Shown here: positions 43,564 through 52,276 of the stretch, one piece after another
Layout of the letters: the number at the start of each line of letters is the position of its first letter
Position numbering within the stretch: the first letter of the stretch is position 1
NCBI RefSeq assembly: GCF_016704835.1
Contig: NZ_JADIZJ010000001.1
Location: forward strand, 248,001-312,000
Direction: 5' to 3'
DNA: 64,000 nucleotides
From: Sphingopyxis sp.
Lineage (GTDB): Bacteria > Pseudomonadota > Alphaproteobacteria > Sphingomonadales > Sphingomonadaceae
Notes under the pieces: generated by a model
What the model was told of the DNA's origin: nothing
Database searches by the model: none
Seen by the model: the letters and a program-made list of their open reading frames with translations, nothing else
Translations under genes and position numbers: made by a program

Positions 43564-44688
43564 TTATCGCCGGTAGCGCGCGTCAAAATCGCTTTGAAAT
43601 GCTGCGAATTTTCCGGCCGCAATCGCATCACGCATCGCCTGCATCAGCGCCTGATAGAAATGCAGATTGTGCTGCGTCATCAACATCGCACCGAGCATCT
43701 CGCCCGATCGCACGAGATGATGCAGATAGGCGCGCGACCAGGTTGAGCACACCGGGCAGCCGCACGCCGCAGCGAGCGGCTCCCGATCGTCAGCAAATCT
43801 GGCGTTGCGAATATTGATTGGGCCGTCCCAGGTAAACGCCTGTCCGTTGCGCCCCGACCGCGTCGGCAGCACGCAATCGAACATGTCGACCCCGCGCGCG
43901 ACTGCGCCGACCAGATCGTCGGGCTTGCCGACACCCATCAAGTACCGCGGGCGGTCGGCGGGTAGCTGCGCCGGCGCATAATCGAGCACGCCGAACATCG
44001 CCGCCTGCCCCTCGCCGACCGCCAACCCGCCGATCGCATAGCCGTCGAATCCGATGTCGGTCAGCGCCGCCGCCGATCGGGCGCGCAATTTTTCGTCGAG
44101 CGAGCCCTGCTGGATGCCGAACAACGCTGATCGCGCCGCATGCTCGCCGCCCGCATCAAACCCGGCGCGGCTGCGCGACGCCCAGCGCATCGAGCGTTCC
44201 ATGCTCGCCTCAGCGCGCTTGGCATCGACGCCGTTCGGCGGGCATTCGTCGAACGCCATGACAATATCGCTGCCCAGCTGCCGCTGGATTTCCATCGACC
44301 GTTCGGGGGTCAGCATATGGCGCGAGCCGTCGAGGTGGCTTTTGAAAGCCACGCCCTCTTCGCTCTGCTTGGTCAGCGCCGACAGGCTCATCACCTGATA
44401 ACCGCCGCTGTCGGTCAGGATGGGCCGGTCCCAAGCCATGAACTTGTGGAGGCCGCCCAGCCGCGCCATGCGTTCGGCGGTCGGGCGCAGCATCAGATGA
44501 TAGGTGTTGCCGAGGATGATGTCGGCGCCGGTGGCGCGCACTTCTGCGGGGCGCATCGCCTTCACCGTCGCGGCGGTGCCGACGGGCATGAAGGCGGGGG
44601 TGCGAATTTCGCCGCGCTGCATCGCGATCACGCCGGTGCGCGCGGCGCCGTCGGTTGCGGCGATCGAAAAGGCGAATCTGTCGGTCAT
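43564..44688 (-). CDS. tgt: Queuine tRNA-ribosyltransferase
   Basis: The 374-residue enzyme exchanges guanine 34 for preQ1 in tRNAs with GUN anticodons. It has TDSGGYQVMS with the general acid Asp, ALFGIQQGS, RYLMGVGKPDDLV, DMFDCVLPTRSGRNG with the nucleophilic Asp, and the zinc site in ACGCPVCSTWSRAYLHHL. Length and motifs are normal. queA, the next enzyme of queuosine synthesis, is in the window at 48493 on the same strand, separated by the hemerythrin and GGDEF-EAL genes. Confidence 0.96.
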   Translation of the reverse strand: MTDRFAFSIAATDGAARTGVIAMQRGEIRTPAFMPVGTAATVKAMRPAEVRATGADIILGNTYHLMLRPTAERMARLGGLHKFMAWDRPILTDSGGYQVMSLSALTKQSEEGVAFKSHLDGSRHMLTPERSMEIQRQLGSDIVMAFDECPPNGVDAKRAEASMERSMRWASRSRAGFDAGGEHAARSALFGIQQGSLDEKLRARSAAALTDIGFDGYAIGGLAVGEGQAAMFGVLDYAPAQLPADRPRYLMGVGKPDDLVGAVARGVDMFDCVLPTRSGRNGQAFTWDGPINIRNARFADDREPLAAACGCPVCSTWSRAYLHHLVRSGEMLGAMLMTQHNLHFYQALMQAMRDAIAAGKFAAFQSDFDARYRR

Positions 44689-44737
44689 GGCGGGCGCCTA
44701 TGGCGGGGAAGGCGCCGAAAGTCGAGCGCTAGGCCGA

Positions 44738-44876
44738 TCCTCCCCGTCGCGCAGCCATGGGCAGGGGGAGCGTCGCCGAAGGCGATGGTGGAGGAGCGGC
44801 GACAGCAGCGCTAAGGTCGCTCCGCCACCGCTGCGCGCTGCCAACGCCCATGGCTTCCCCACAGGGAGGATGGGGA
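44738..44876. repeat. Dispersed inverted repeat, family E (CCTCCCCGTCGC type)
   Basis: The left part CCTCCCCGTCGCGCAGCCAT and the right part ending CCACAGGGAGGATGG are inverted relatives, and inner segments GTCGCCGAAGGCGA and ATGGCTTCC also pair with parts of the other half. It fills most of the 190 bp between tgt and the hemerythrin gene. A shorter single-ended copy is at 56331. Confidence 0.6.
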
Positions 44877-44881
44877 CTTGG

Positions 44882-45370
44882 CTATTCCTTATCGTCCTCG
44901 CTCGACGGCTCTTCGGCCGCCGCCTTGGCCTTTTCCTTCGGCTTTTCCTTCTCGAAAATCGCCGCGAGTTCCTTCTTTTTCGCCTCGGACAAGCCCTCCT
45001 CGGCCTCGGGGAACATCTCCTCCTCCTCCTCGTCGATATGGTGGAGGTAACGATGCTTCATCGTGCGGAACCGTGTCAGCCAGCCGGTCGAGGCAAAATC
45101 CATCTCGTAGAGCTCGGTGAGCATATCGTCGATTTCCTTATGCTCGGACACACTGTGCTGCGCGTCCTCGCGCAGATCGGGCTTGCCGAGCATCGTCGCA
45201 TAGAGCGACATTTCTTCCGACGCAGCGTGCGCGGTGACCTCGACGCGGAACGCCTCGAACAGTTTTTCGCGCTCGGAGCTGTCACCTTTGGTTTCGTCGA
45301 TCTGGTCGAGCAATTTGCGGTGCCGGTCGTGATCGGCCTTCAGCCGCGCAAAGATTTTGGTTTCGGCCAT
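44882..45370 (-). CDS. Hemerythrin HHE domain protein, general stress promoter
   Basis: The 162-residue protein has the hemerythrin histidine pattern: FARLKADHDRHRKLLDQID, VTAHAASEEMSLY, VSEHKEIDDML and RYLHHIDEEEEEMFP, so two irons can bind in a four-helix bundle. A charged Lys/Glu-rich tail follows (KEKPKEKAKAAAEEP). Such proteins bind oxygen or nitric oxide, or store iron in stress. A perfect EcfG-type promoter lies upstream at 45394-45418 and AGGAGA precedes the ATG at 45370, linking it to the PhyR/NepR response. Confidence 0.88.
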   Translation of the reverse strand: MAETKIFARLKADHDRHRKLLDQIDETKGDSSEREKLFEAFRVEVTAHAASEEMSLYATMLGKPDLREDAQHSVSEHKEIDDMLTELYEMDFASTGWLTRFRTMKHRYLHHIDEEEEEMFPEAEEGLSEAKKKELAAIFEKEKPKEKAKAAAEEPSSEDDKE

Positions 45371-45393
45371 GTTCGTCTCCTGTTTCGGAGCAG

Positions 45394-45418
45394 AACGGGC
45401 GATCACGCGGACGGTTCC
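45394..45418 (-). promoter_or_regulatory. Perfect EcfG-type general stress promoter
   Basis: On the minus strand GGAAC (45418-45414), 16 bases, then CGTT (45397-45394) match the general stress consensus exactly. The start codon of the hemerythrin gene is 24 bp further, with AGGAGA as ribosome binding site. Confidence 0.82.
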
Positions 45419-45428
45419 CCGCCGTCAA

Positions 45429-47618
45429 TCAGACGGCTTTCCAGTCGCTCGTTGTCGTAAACATCGGCAACGCCATCGCGGCGGTCGATTGCGTTGCTGC
45501 GGCGATCAGATAGGGGGACACACGGTGGCGTGTGCACAGCCCGCCATTGCCGTCGCTGACCATCGTCTGTTCGAATTCAACGCCCTGCTGGTGCTTCATC
45601 GACCGACGAACGGTGGCGGTGACCAGTTGGCCTTCGCCGAAATCGATGACGAACTGGGTACCAAGTGGCACGTCCAATATCCCCTCGATAAAAGCGCCGG
45701 TCGACGACAGGTTGCGGATGACGACATCGTAGCGGTGATTATCATGGATCGCCCCGACCTTGCGGAAGAGCGAAAATCGATCGTTGCGCTGCCGTGCAGG
45801 GCCAGCGGGCTTGATCGTCCACGATCCCGCCTCGGCATGATCCAACAGCTCGGCATGCGGCACCGGCTTGCTGTAAACATAGCCCTGCACATGGCTGACA
45901 TTGAGCTTACGGATGAGTTCTAGCTGATCGAGCGATTCGATGCCTTCCGCCGTCGTCTCCATTTCGAGCGCCTCGGCGAGCGCGACGATCGCCGCGATGA
46001 TCGCGCCATTGCGCGATCCGGCGACCGTGGCATCGCGCACAAAACTCTGGTCGATCTTGATCTTGTCGAACGGCGCGGTCTGAAGGTAGCTTAGCGACGA
46101 ATAGCCTGTGCCGAAATCGTCGAGCGCGAGGCGGACGCCGAGCCCCTTTAACGCCTTGAACATTTTGGCCGTGTCGGCCGAATCGCCGAGGAAGACGCTT
46201 TCGGTGATCTCGAGTTCGAGCCGATCGGGCGCCAGCCCCGTTGTCGCCAACGCATTGGCGATGATCTTGGGCAAATCGTCGTTCGCAAACTGGATCGGCG
46301 ATACATTCACCGCGACGCGCATGTCGCCTGGCCAATTGACCGCATCCTCGCACGCTTTGCGCAGCACCCATTCGCCGAGCGGCCAGATCAGATTGGCTTC
46401 CTCGGCGATCGGGATGAAGACGCTAGGTGAGATTACGCCGCGATCGGGGTGCGTCCAGCGAATCAGTGCCTCGACCCCCGTCACCATGTTCGACTTGGCA
46501 TTGACGACGGGCTGGTATCGCAGTTCCATCTCTCCGCGGACCAGCGCGTCGCGCAGATCGTCCTCGAGCGCGCGGCGGATCTCGGCAGCCTGATGCAAAT
46601 CGCTCGAATAGAAGCTGAAGCGGCCGCGCCCATTGCCCTTCGCGGCATAGAGCGCCAGGTCGGCGTTGCGCACGAGATCGTCGCTGCTCAGGCCGTCGAA
46701 AGGTGCAATCGCCACCCCGACCGATGCCCCTATGATACAACGGCTGCCCTCGACCGAATAGGGTTGCGACAGGCTGGCGATGATATCGGCGGCCATATCG
46801 CCGAGCTTGCCGCGGTCCTCGAGGTCAGGAAGGATGATCTGGAATTCGTCACCGCCCAGCCGGCTGACCATTTCCTTGTCACCGACAATCTTGAGCAGCC
46901 GCTGAGCAACCTGTTTGAGCAGCGCGTCGCCCGCCGGATGGCCGAGCGTGTCGTTGACCTGTTTAAAACGATCGAGATCGAGCAGCATGATCGCGCAGAC
47001 GCGTTGCTGCTGGGCAAAGGCGGCGAGCGTGGAGTCGAGTTTTTTTGAAATGTTGAAGCGGTTGGCAAGCCCGGTCAGCGAATCATAGAGCGCCAGCCGC
47101 GAAGCATCCTCGGCCGATCGGCGCTGCGCGGTGATGTCCGTACCGCTGCCGCGATAGCCGGTGAACTTGCCGCTGCCCTCGAACTGCGGCCGTCCCGAAA
47201 TCGCCCACCAGCGGTCGTCGCCCTCGAACGCGCTGCGCAGTGGCAGTTCGTCGAACTTCGACTGTTTGGTCAGCAGGAACGGCAAGGTGCGTTGGCGTTC
47301 GCCGTGGCTGTCGACCGGCAGGAACAATTCGGTAAAGCTCGTTCCGAGCAATTGCCCACTGGTCCGCCCCATCAGCCGCGCGACCGAATCGGTGATATAG
47401 GTCAGCTGCCCCTTGGCATCGGTCGACCAGAACCAGCCCTGCCCACTTTCTTCGTAATTCTGGAGCAGGAGCAGTGCTTCGCGTGTGTGCAGGTTCGGCA
47501 CGACGTCGCCCCGCTGTTTGCCGATGCGCGATCCGATCATGCCAAAAAAGCCACGCTGGCTGTCATCGGCTCCATCATCCCGCCGCTCGTCGGAATCGAT
47601 CCGCGATGGCACTTCCAT
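45429..47618 (-). CDS. PAS-GGDEF-EAL-PilZ cyclic-di-GMP protein
   Basis: The protein has a PAS domain (GWFWSTDAKGQLTYITDSVA), a GGDEF domain with intact RLGGDEFQIILPD, an EAL domain with GVEALIRWTHPD, VAVNVSPIQF, LELEITESV and ALDDFGTGYSSLSYL, and a C-terminal PilZ-like domain (RNLSSTGAFIEGILDVPLG). GGDEF makes and EAL breaks cyclic-di-GMP; PilZ binds it. Both catalytic motifs look intact, so switching by PAS and PilZ is likely. The ATG at 47618 (about 729 residues) is used, but ATG 47651 is possible. Followed on the other side by a frameshifted PilZ gene. Confidence 0.93.
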   Translation of the reverse strand: MEVPSRIDSDERRDDGADDSQRGFFGMIGSRIGKQRGDVVPNLHTREALLLLQNYEESGQGWFWSTDAKGQLTYITDSVARLMGRTSGQLLGTSFTELFLPVDSHGERQRTLPFLLTKQSKFDELPLRSAFEGDDRWWAISGRPQFEGSGKFTGYRGSGTDITAQRRSAEDASRLALYDSLTGLANRFNISKKLDSTLAAFAQQQRVCAIMLLDLDRFKQVNDTLGHPAGDALLKQVAQRLLKIVGDKEMVSRLGGDEFQIILPDLEDRGKLGDMAADIIASLSQPYSVEGSRCIIGASVGVAIAPFDGLSSDDLVRNADLALYAAKGNGRGRFSFYSSDLHQAAEIRRALEDDLRDALVRGEMELRYQPVVNAKSNMVTGVEALIRWTHPDRGVISPSVFIPIAEEANLIWPLGEWVLRKACEDAVNWPGDMRVAVNVSPIQFANDDLPKIIANALATTGLAPDRLELEITESVFLGDSADTAKMFKALKGLGVRLALDDFGTGYSSLSYLQTAPFDKIKIDQSFVRDATVAGSRNGAIIAAIVALAEALEMETTAEGIESLDQLELIRKLNVSHVQGYVYSKPVPHAELLDHAEAGSWTIKPAGPARQRNDRFSLFRKVGAIHDNHRYDVVIRNLSSTGAFIEGILDVPLGTQFVIDFGEGQLVTATVRRSMKHQQGVEFEQTMVSDGNGGLCTRHRVSPYLIAAATQSTAAMALPMFTTTSDWKAV

Positions 47619-47825
47619 CAAATCAAACTCTTGCTGATCCCCACATTGCATCCGATATGCGCCCAATGCCTTGCGATATTGTAAATAAATGGGCAACCAC
47701 ATGCCCGGGACCATTCCTGCCGCGGAACGACAACGCAGGAGCAAATTGTTAACCAGCGTTGGCGAACGCATGGCCGCACTGTTGCCCCGCCCCCCCTAGC
47801 TCCGCTCCGCCGACCAACGCGCGCA

Positions 47826-48222
47826 ATGTCAATTCCAGCAGGTATCGACACAATGGCGCCATTCGGCACCAAGAGCAGCCGCGCGCGACGAAAACTTCGT
47901 CTGCAATTGCAAGGAACCAAGGCGAGCGGCATCGAGGTCGAAGTGCTGGTGCATAATATTTCGGCAGCAGGACTATTGCTGGAAGGCAACGCTGGCGCTT
48001 GGTGACGCGATCGAAGTCGCCTTGCCGCACGCTGGCGCAACCGCCGCCAAGATGATCTGGGTCAGCGGCATCCATGGCTGCCAGTTCGATACGCCCAGCT
48101 CATCTGTCACGCTCGGCGCCGCGCAATTGTGCGCCGTCGTTGCCGCGGATCGCGGCGCGGCGCTAGATCCAATGCGCATCCAACCGAAGCCTTTGGCGAC
48201 CGGCTGCATCGGCTGCACATAA
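47826..48222 (+). pseudogene. Single-domain PilZ gene with an internal frameshift
   Basis: From ATG 47826 the frame reads ARRKLRLQLQGTKASGIEVE then VLVHNISAAGLLLEGN and stops at TGA 48003. A single-base shift around 47988 joins it to TLALGDAIEVALPHAGATAA and onward MIWVSGIHGCQFDTP to the stop at 48220-48222. The combined sequence has the PilZ motif pattern (N-I-S-A-A-G) and length. It is either a genuine pseudogene or a sequencing error by one base. It is divergent from the GGDEF-EAL-PilZ gene, which has a similar C-terminal domain. Confidence 0.7.
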
Positions 48223-48330
48223 TCAGGCGGCTGACCTACGGACATAGCCGCCGATTCAGGCGTTAGCGAACCTTCCATCCCGGCGTGGAAAGAGGTTGAG
48301 GCACGGCCCAAGGCTGATGAATCGATACGC

Positions 48331-48477
48331 GTGCAGCGCTGCTTGGTGCAGAGGCCACCGAACTGCTTGGGATCGACGAACCGAAACGCCCTCGACGTGG
48401 TCGCGCGCGCCAAAGCGCAGCTTGCCGACGCCGCCGACGTCAGCGCCGACAACGTCAAAATCATCATCGAGATTTAA
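48331..48477 (+). other. Short open frame of uncertain status
   Basis: A plus-strand frame open from about 48233 to TAA 48477 ends in NALDVVARAKAQLADAADVS then ADNVKIIIEI, which looks like a real protein end (helix then strand). It lacks a convincing start codon; GTG 48331 would give 48 residues. It may be the remnant of a larger gene damaged like the neighbouring PilZ gene. I do not recognise it. Confidence 0.25.
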
Positions 48478-48492
48478 CCCGCGCGGCATTGC

Positions 48493-49530
48493 TCAAGCCG
48501 AGTAATCGGGCAGCAGCAAGCTGGCATCACCATAGCTGTAAAAACGGTAATCGTTGGCGATGGCGTGGGCGTATGCCGCCTGCATCGTCTCCAGTCCCAT
48601 CAGCGCACTGACCAACATGAACAGCGTCGAGCGCGGCAGGTGGAAATTGGTCATTAGACCGTCGATCGCCTTGAACCGGTAACCGGGGGTGATGAAGATC
48701 GCGGTGTCGCCGGCGAAGGGCGCAATCGTGCCGTCATCCTGCGCCGCGCTTTCCAGCAAGCGCAGGCTGGTGGTGCCGACCGCGATGATCCGGCCGCCAG
48801 CGAAACGCACGGCGTTGAGCCGCGCCGCGGTGTCGGCGTCGATCCGCCCCCATTCGGCGTGCATCACATGGTCTTTGGTGTCATCGGCCTTGACCGGCAG
48901 GAACGTGCCGGCGCCGACGTGCAAGGTCAGTGTCTCGGTGGTGACGCCCGCGGCTCCAAGCGCGGCGAGCAGGCTGGGCGTGAAATGCAGCGCCGCGGTC
49001 GGCGCGGCGACAGCACCATCTTCGCGCGCAAACATCGTCTGGTAATCGGCGCGGTCGTCGTCATCGGTGGGGCGCTTGCCAGCGATATAAGGCGGTAGCG
49101 GCATCGTGCCTGCGCGTTCGAGCAGGACGTCGACCGGCTCGTCACCTGCAAAGCTCAGGATAAAGCTGCCATCGGCCAGTCGTTCCTCGGCCAGCGCCAA
49201 AACATTGGCGCCGAAATCGACCGTCTCGCCCACCCGCAGCCGTTTAGCGTTGCGAACGAACGCTTGCCAGCGGCGCAGGTCGATCCGCTTATGCAGCGTC
49301 GCGCCGATTTTTGCGTCGCCCCTCCACCCCTCTAGTTGGGCCGGGATCACGCGGGTATCGTTGAACACCAGACAGTCGCCGGGCCGCAGCCACGCAGGCA
49401 GGTCGCCGACCCCCGCATCGATGATGGTTTCGCCGTCGACCACGAGCATCCGCGCCGTATCGCGCGGTCGCGCTGGCCGCAGCGCGATCCGTTCGTTGGG
49501 CAGGTCAAAATCGAAGGCGTCGACGCGCAT
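48493..49530 (-). CDS. queA: tRNA preQ1(34) S-adenosylmethionine ribosyltransferase-isomerase
   Basis: The 345-residue enzyme transfers the ribosyl part of SAM to preQ1-tRNA to make epoxyqueuosine. It starts MRVDAFDFDLPNERIALRPA and has the family segments LVFNDTRVIPAQL, PLPPYI, PTAALHFTP, LTLHVGAGTFLPVK, MHAEWG and TNFHLPRSTLFMLVSALMG. All are standard. It is the last gene of a minus-strand run xseB-ispA-coaD-cyclophilin-queA, 23 bp after the cyclophilin gene. Together with tgt it completes the late queuosine steps present in the window. Confidence 0.96.
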   Translation of the reverse strand: MRVDAFDFDLPNERIALRPARPRDTARMLVVDGETIIDAGVGDLPAWLRPGDCLVFNDTRVIPAQLEGWRGDAKIGATLHKRIDLRRWQAFVRNAKRLRVGETVDFGANVLALAEERLADGSFILSFAGDEPVDVLLERAGTMPLPPYIAGKRPTDDDDRADYQTMFAREDGAVAAPTAALHFTPSLLAALGAAGVTTETLTLHVGAGTFLPVKADDTKDHVMHAEWGRIDADTAARLNAVRFAGGRIIAVGTTSLRLLESAAQDDGTIAPFAGDTAIFITPGYRFKAIDGLMTNFHLPRSTLFMLVSALMGLETMQAAYAHAIANDYRFYSYGDASLLLPDYSA

Positions 49531-49553
49531 GGCTTTCGGGCGCGCCTCCGCGC

Positions 49554-50357
49554 TTACTGCCCGATCGGCGCGTTGAGCTGGTCGACGGTGACCTCGGCGG
49601 CGGGCGCAGGAGCGGGTACCGCTTCGACCAGCGTCGACACCGGCGGCATCGGCTTGTTGTCAGCGACAACCGCCAGCTGAACGATGCGCGACATCACCGC
49701 GGGGGGTTCGCCCTTCTGGATCGCATCGACATATTGCATCCCCGATACCACCCGCCCGAACGCGGTATAACGGCGGTCGAGTGCGAAACGCGGCTGGAGC
49801 ATGATGAAGAACTGGCTGTTGGCGCTATCTTCGCTTTCGGCGCGCGCCATCGACAATGTGCCGCGCAAATGTGGAGTCACGTTGAATTCGGCCTTCAGGT
49901 CGGGGAGCTGCGAACCACCCTGTCCGGTCGCGGTCGGGTCGCCGGTCTGTGCCATGAACCCGTCGATTACGCGGTGGAACTTGATCCCGTCGTAAAAGCC
50001 CGCGCGCGTGAGCTGCTTCAGTCGCTCGACATGGCCGGGCGCGACGTTTGGATAGAGCTGGATTACCACCCGGCCGCCCGTCGAAAGGTCGAGGTTGAGC
50101 ATAAATTCCGGGTTATTGATGTACTGGTCGGGCGTCATCGCAGGAACCACCGGGGTTTCCGCGGCAGCTGGCGCGGCGATGGGCGTTTCTGCGGCGGGCG
50201 GGGCTTCGACCGGCGGCGGGGGTGCCTCGATCGGCAACGCGGGCTGCGCGGTCTCTGGCATCGGGTTCGGCGCGGGCGGTGCCTCCTGCGCGACGGCCGC
50301 AGCCGCGAGACCGAACGCCATCGCCGCGAGAATCATGGGGCGGAAGGAAAAAATCAT
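49554..50357 (-). CDS. Peptidylprolyl isomerase, cyclophilin type, exported
   Basis: The 267-residue protein has a signal peptide (PMILAAMAFGLAAAAVAQ), a proline/alanine-rich linker, and a cyclophilin domain: GGRVVIQLYPNVAPGHVERL, YDGIKFHRVIDGFMAQTGDP, FNVTPHLRGTLSMARAESED and SQFFIMLQPRFALDRRYTAFG. The active-site Arg and Phe of cyclophilins (FHRVI, FFIML) are present. It catalyses cis-trans isomerisation of proline bonds in the periplasm, possibly tethered by the linker. The ATG at 50357 gives the signal peptide directly. Part of the run ending in queA. Confidence 0.93.
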   Translation of the reverse strand: MIFSFRPMILAAMAFGLAAAAVAQEAPPAPNPMPETAQPALPIEAPPPPVEAPPAAETPIAAPAAAETPVVPAMTPDQYINNPEFMLNLDLSTGGRVVIQLYPNVAPGHVERLKQLTRAGFYDGIKFHRVIDGFMAQTGDPTATGQGGSQLPDLKAEFNVTPHLRGTLSMARAESEDSANSQFFIMLQPRFALDRRYTAFGRVVSGMQYVDAIQKGEPPAVMSRIVQLAVVADNKPMPPVSTLVEAVPAPAPAAEVTVDQLNAPIGQ

Positions 50358-50444
50358 GCTGGATCGGCCTCTGATAAGTAAACAGGATTTGCGCCCCGAC
50401 TGGCGCGCCCTAGCGGGAAAAAGCTGAACGCTCAATGATCGGTA

Positions 50445-50951
50445 TCAGCGATCGCCTTGCAGCAGCCCATGTTCGGCGATGCGCGCCACGACAGCATCGC
50501 GCACCGAAGGCGTCACGAATTTATGGATGTCGCCGCCAAAGATCGCGATTTCCTTGACCAGCCGCGACGCGATCGGTTGCAGGCCGACGTCGGCCATCAG
50601 GAACACCGTCTCGATACGATCGTTGAGCTGCTGATTCATCCCCGCCATCTGATATTCATATTCGAAGTCGGCAACCGCACGTAGACCGCGCACGATCATG
50701 CCCGCACCTTCGCGCTCGGCAAAATCCATCAGCAGCGAGTTGAAGCCGACGACGCGAATGTCGCCGCCCAGTGCCGCGACTTCACCGCGGACCATCTCGA
50801 TCCGCTCGTCATCTTCGAACAAAGGTGATTTGGTGATGTTCGTGGTGACGCCGATGACCAGCCGGTCGACCAGCTTCGCGCCGCGGCGGATGATGTCCAT
50901 ATGCCCCAGCGTGATCGGGTCAAAGGTTCCGGGATAAACCCCAATGCGCAT
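50445..50951 (-). CDS. coaD: Phosphopantetheine adenylyltransferase
   Basis: The 168-residue protein adenylylates 4'-phosphopantetheine, the penultimate step of coenzyme A synthesis. It has GVYPGTFDPITLGHMDII with the TxGH nucleotidyltransferase motif, DRLVIGVTTN, GLRAVADFEYEYQMAGMN and the later ISSR/ASRLVKEIA region. The ATG at 50951 overlaps the ispA stop codon by one base (TGATG), which fixes the start and indicates coupling. Length is normal. Confidence 0.96.
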   Translation of the reverse strand: MRIGVYPGTFDPITLGHMDIIRRGAKLVDRLVIGVTTNITKSPLFEDDERIEMVRGEVAALGGDIRVVGFNSLLMDFAEREGAGMIVRGLRAVADFEYEYQMAGMNQQLNDRIETVFLMADVGLQPIASRLVKEIAIFGGDIHKFVTPSVRDAVVARIAEHGLLQGDR

Positions 50952-51871
50952 CAACGGTCCCTTTCCACCACATAGCGCGCAATGGCGCGCAGCAGCGTTG
51001 CTTCGTCGCCAAAACTCGCCAGATGCCCGATCGCCTGATCAACCAGCGCGGTCGCCTGGCCACGCGCGCGTTCGAGTCCCATCAGCGTGACAAAGGTACC
51101 TTTGCCCGCAGCTTCATCCTTGTGCAGCGCCTTGCCCGCGAGCGCCTCGTCGCCCTCGACATCCATGATGTCGTCGGCAATCTGGAACGCGAGGCCAATA
51201 TCGCGCGCATAGGCGCGCAGCGCGGTGCGCCCCTCGGGCGGGATACGCGCCAGGATCGCGCCGGCCTCAACCGAAAAGGCGATCAGCGCCCCGGTCTTGA
51301 GCTGTTGCAGCCGCGTCACCGTCGGCAGGTCGAAGTTCGACGTTTCGGCAGCAAGGTCCATCATCTGGCCGCCCGCCATGCCCGCCGGTCCCGCCGCGCG
51401 CGCGAGCTCGCCGCACAATTCGCCGCGTACGAACGGATCGCTGCTCGTCGCCGGATCGCACAGCCACTCAAACGCCAGCGCGTGGAGCGAATCGCCCGCG
51501 AGCACCGCGGTCGCCTCGTCGAACGCCTTGTGCACGGTCGGCTTGCCGCGGCGCAAATCGTCATCGTCCATGCACGGCAGATCGTCGTGGATCAACGAAT
51601 AAACGTGCATCGCCTCGACCGCCGCGCCGACGCGCAGGCTCAGTCCACGATCGACATGAAACAGATCGCCCGCCGCGCGGACGAGCAGAGGGCGCAACCG
51701 CTTGCCTCCCGCGATCGCGGCGTGGCGCATCGCTTCGTAGAGCGGTGCCCGCGGGTCTTTGGGGACGGGCAACAGCTGGTCGAACAGCCGGTCGATGCCC
51801 GCCATCACCTCGGCCTGCGTGTTCAGCAGCAACTGCGTTCCGCCCGAAATATTATCGCTCGCCGCCGTCAT
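50951..51871 (-). CDS. ispA: Farnesyl diphosphate synthase
   Basis: The 306-residue prenyl synthase carries the first aspartate-rich motif DDLPCMDDDDLRRG and the second in FQIADDIMD, plus GGKRLRPLL and MHVYSLIHDD upstream of the first. It condenses dimethylallyl and isopentenyl diphosphates to farnesyl diphosphate for quinone, hopanoid and carotenoid precursors. Geranylgeranyl synthase is a less likely alternative. Seven bases separate it from xseB upstream, the usual xseB-ispA pairing, and it overlaps coaD by one base. Confidence 0.95.
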   Translation of the reverse strand: MTAASDNISGGTQLLLNTQAEVMAGIDRLFDQLLPVPKDPRAPLYEAMRHAAIAGGKRLRPLLVRAAGDLFHVDRGLSLRVGAAVEAMHVYSLIHDDLPCMDDDDLRRGKPTVHKAFDEATAVLAGDSLHALAFEWLCDPATSSDPFVRGELCGELARAAGPAGMAGGQMMDLAAETSNFDLPTVTRLQQLKTGALIAFSVEAGAILARIPPEGRTALRAYARDIGLAFQIADDIMDVEGDEALAGKALHKDEAAGKGTFVTLMGLERARGQATALVDQAIGHLASFGDEATLLRAIARYVVERDR

Positions 51872-51878
51872 GATGCGA

Positions 51879-52154
51879 TCAGCTTTCGCCGAAGGGAGTG
51901 GTTCCCGTCGGCCGCCCATCGGCGCCCAGGCTCACTTGCTCGATCCGCGCCTGTGCGGCGGCGAGCCGCGCTTCGCAATGCCCGCGCAGCGCATGGCCGC
52001 GTTCATAGAGCGCGACCGATTCTTCCAGGCTGACATCGCCGCTTTCCAGCCGCCGCACGATCGTCTCGAGCTCGCCCATCGCCGCTTCGAACGATAGCGC
52101 GGCGATAGCAGGGTCGGGGGCAGGGGCAGCAGCAGCGTCGGGGGTGTCCGTCAT
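51879..52154 (-). CDS. xseB: Exodeoxyribonuclease VII small subunit
   Basis: The 91-residue protein has the XseB helical pattern: LSFEAAMGELETIVRRLESG then DVSLEESVALYERGHALRGH and a short acidic tail. With the large subunit XseA, not in this window, it digests single-stranded DNA. It is first in a run with ispA. The N-terminus is alanine/proline-rich and not conserved; the ATG at 52154 is used because the frame upstream overlaps the divergent promoter region. Confidence 0.93.
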   Translation of the reverse strand: MTDTPDAAAAPAPDPAIAALSFEAAMGELETIVRRLESGDVSLEESVALYERGHALRGHCEARLAAAQARIEQVSLGADGRPTGTTPFGES

Positions 52155-52276
52155 GGCCCTGCTTTGGCCCTTTCGCCCCCTTGCGGTCAAGCTTGACGTC
52201 GCACCATGTGTGCCTACGCTGCTGTCCTAATAATCGGCCAGGACATTCGTCGGACGGTCGCCATGGGAGCCTCGCC

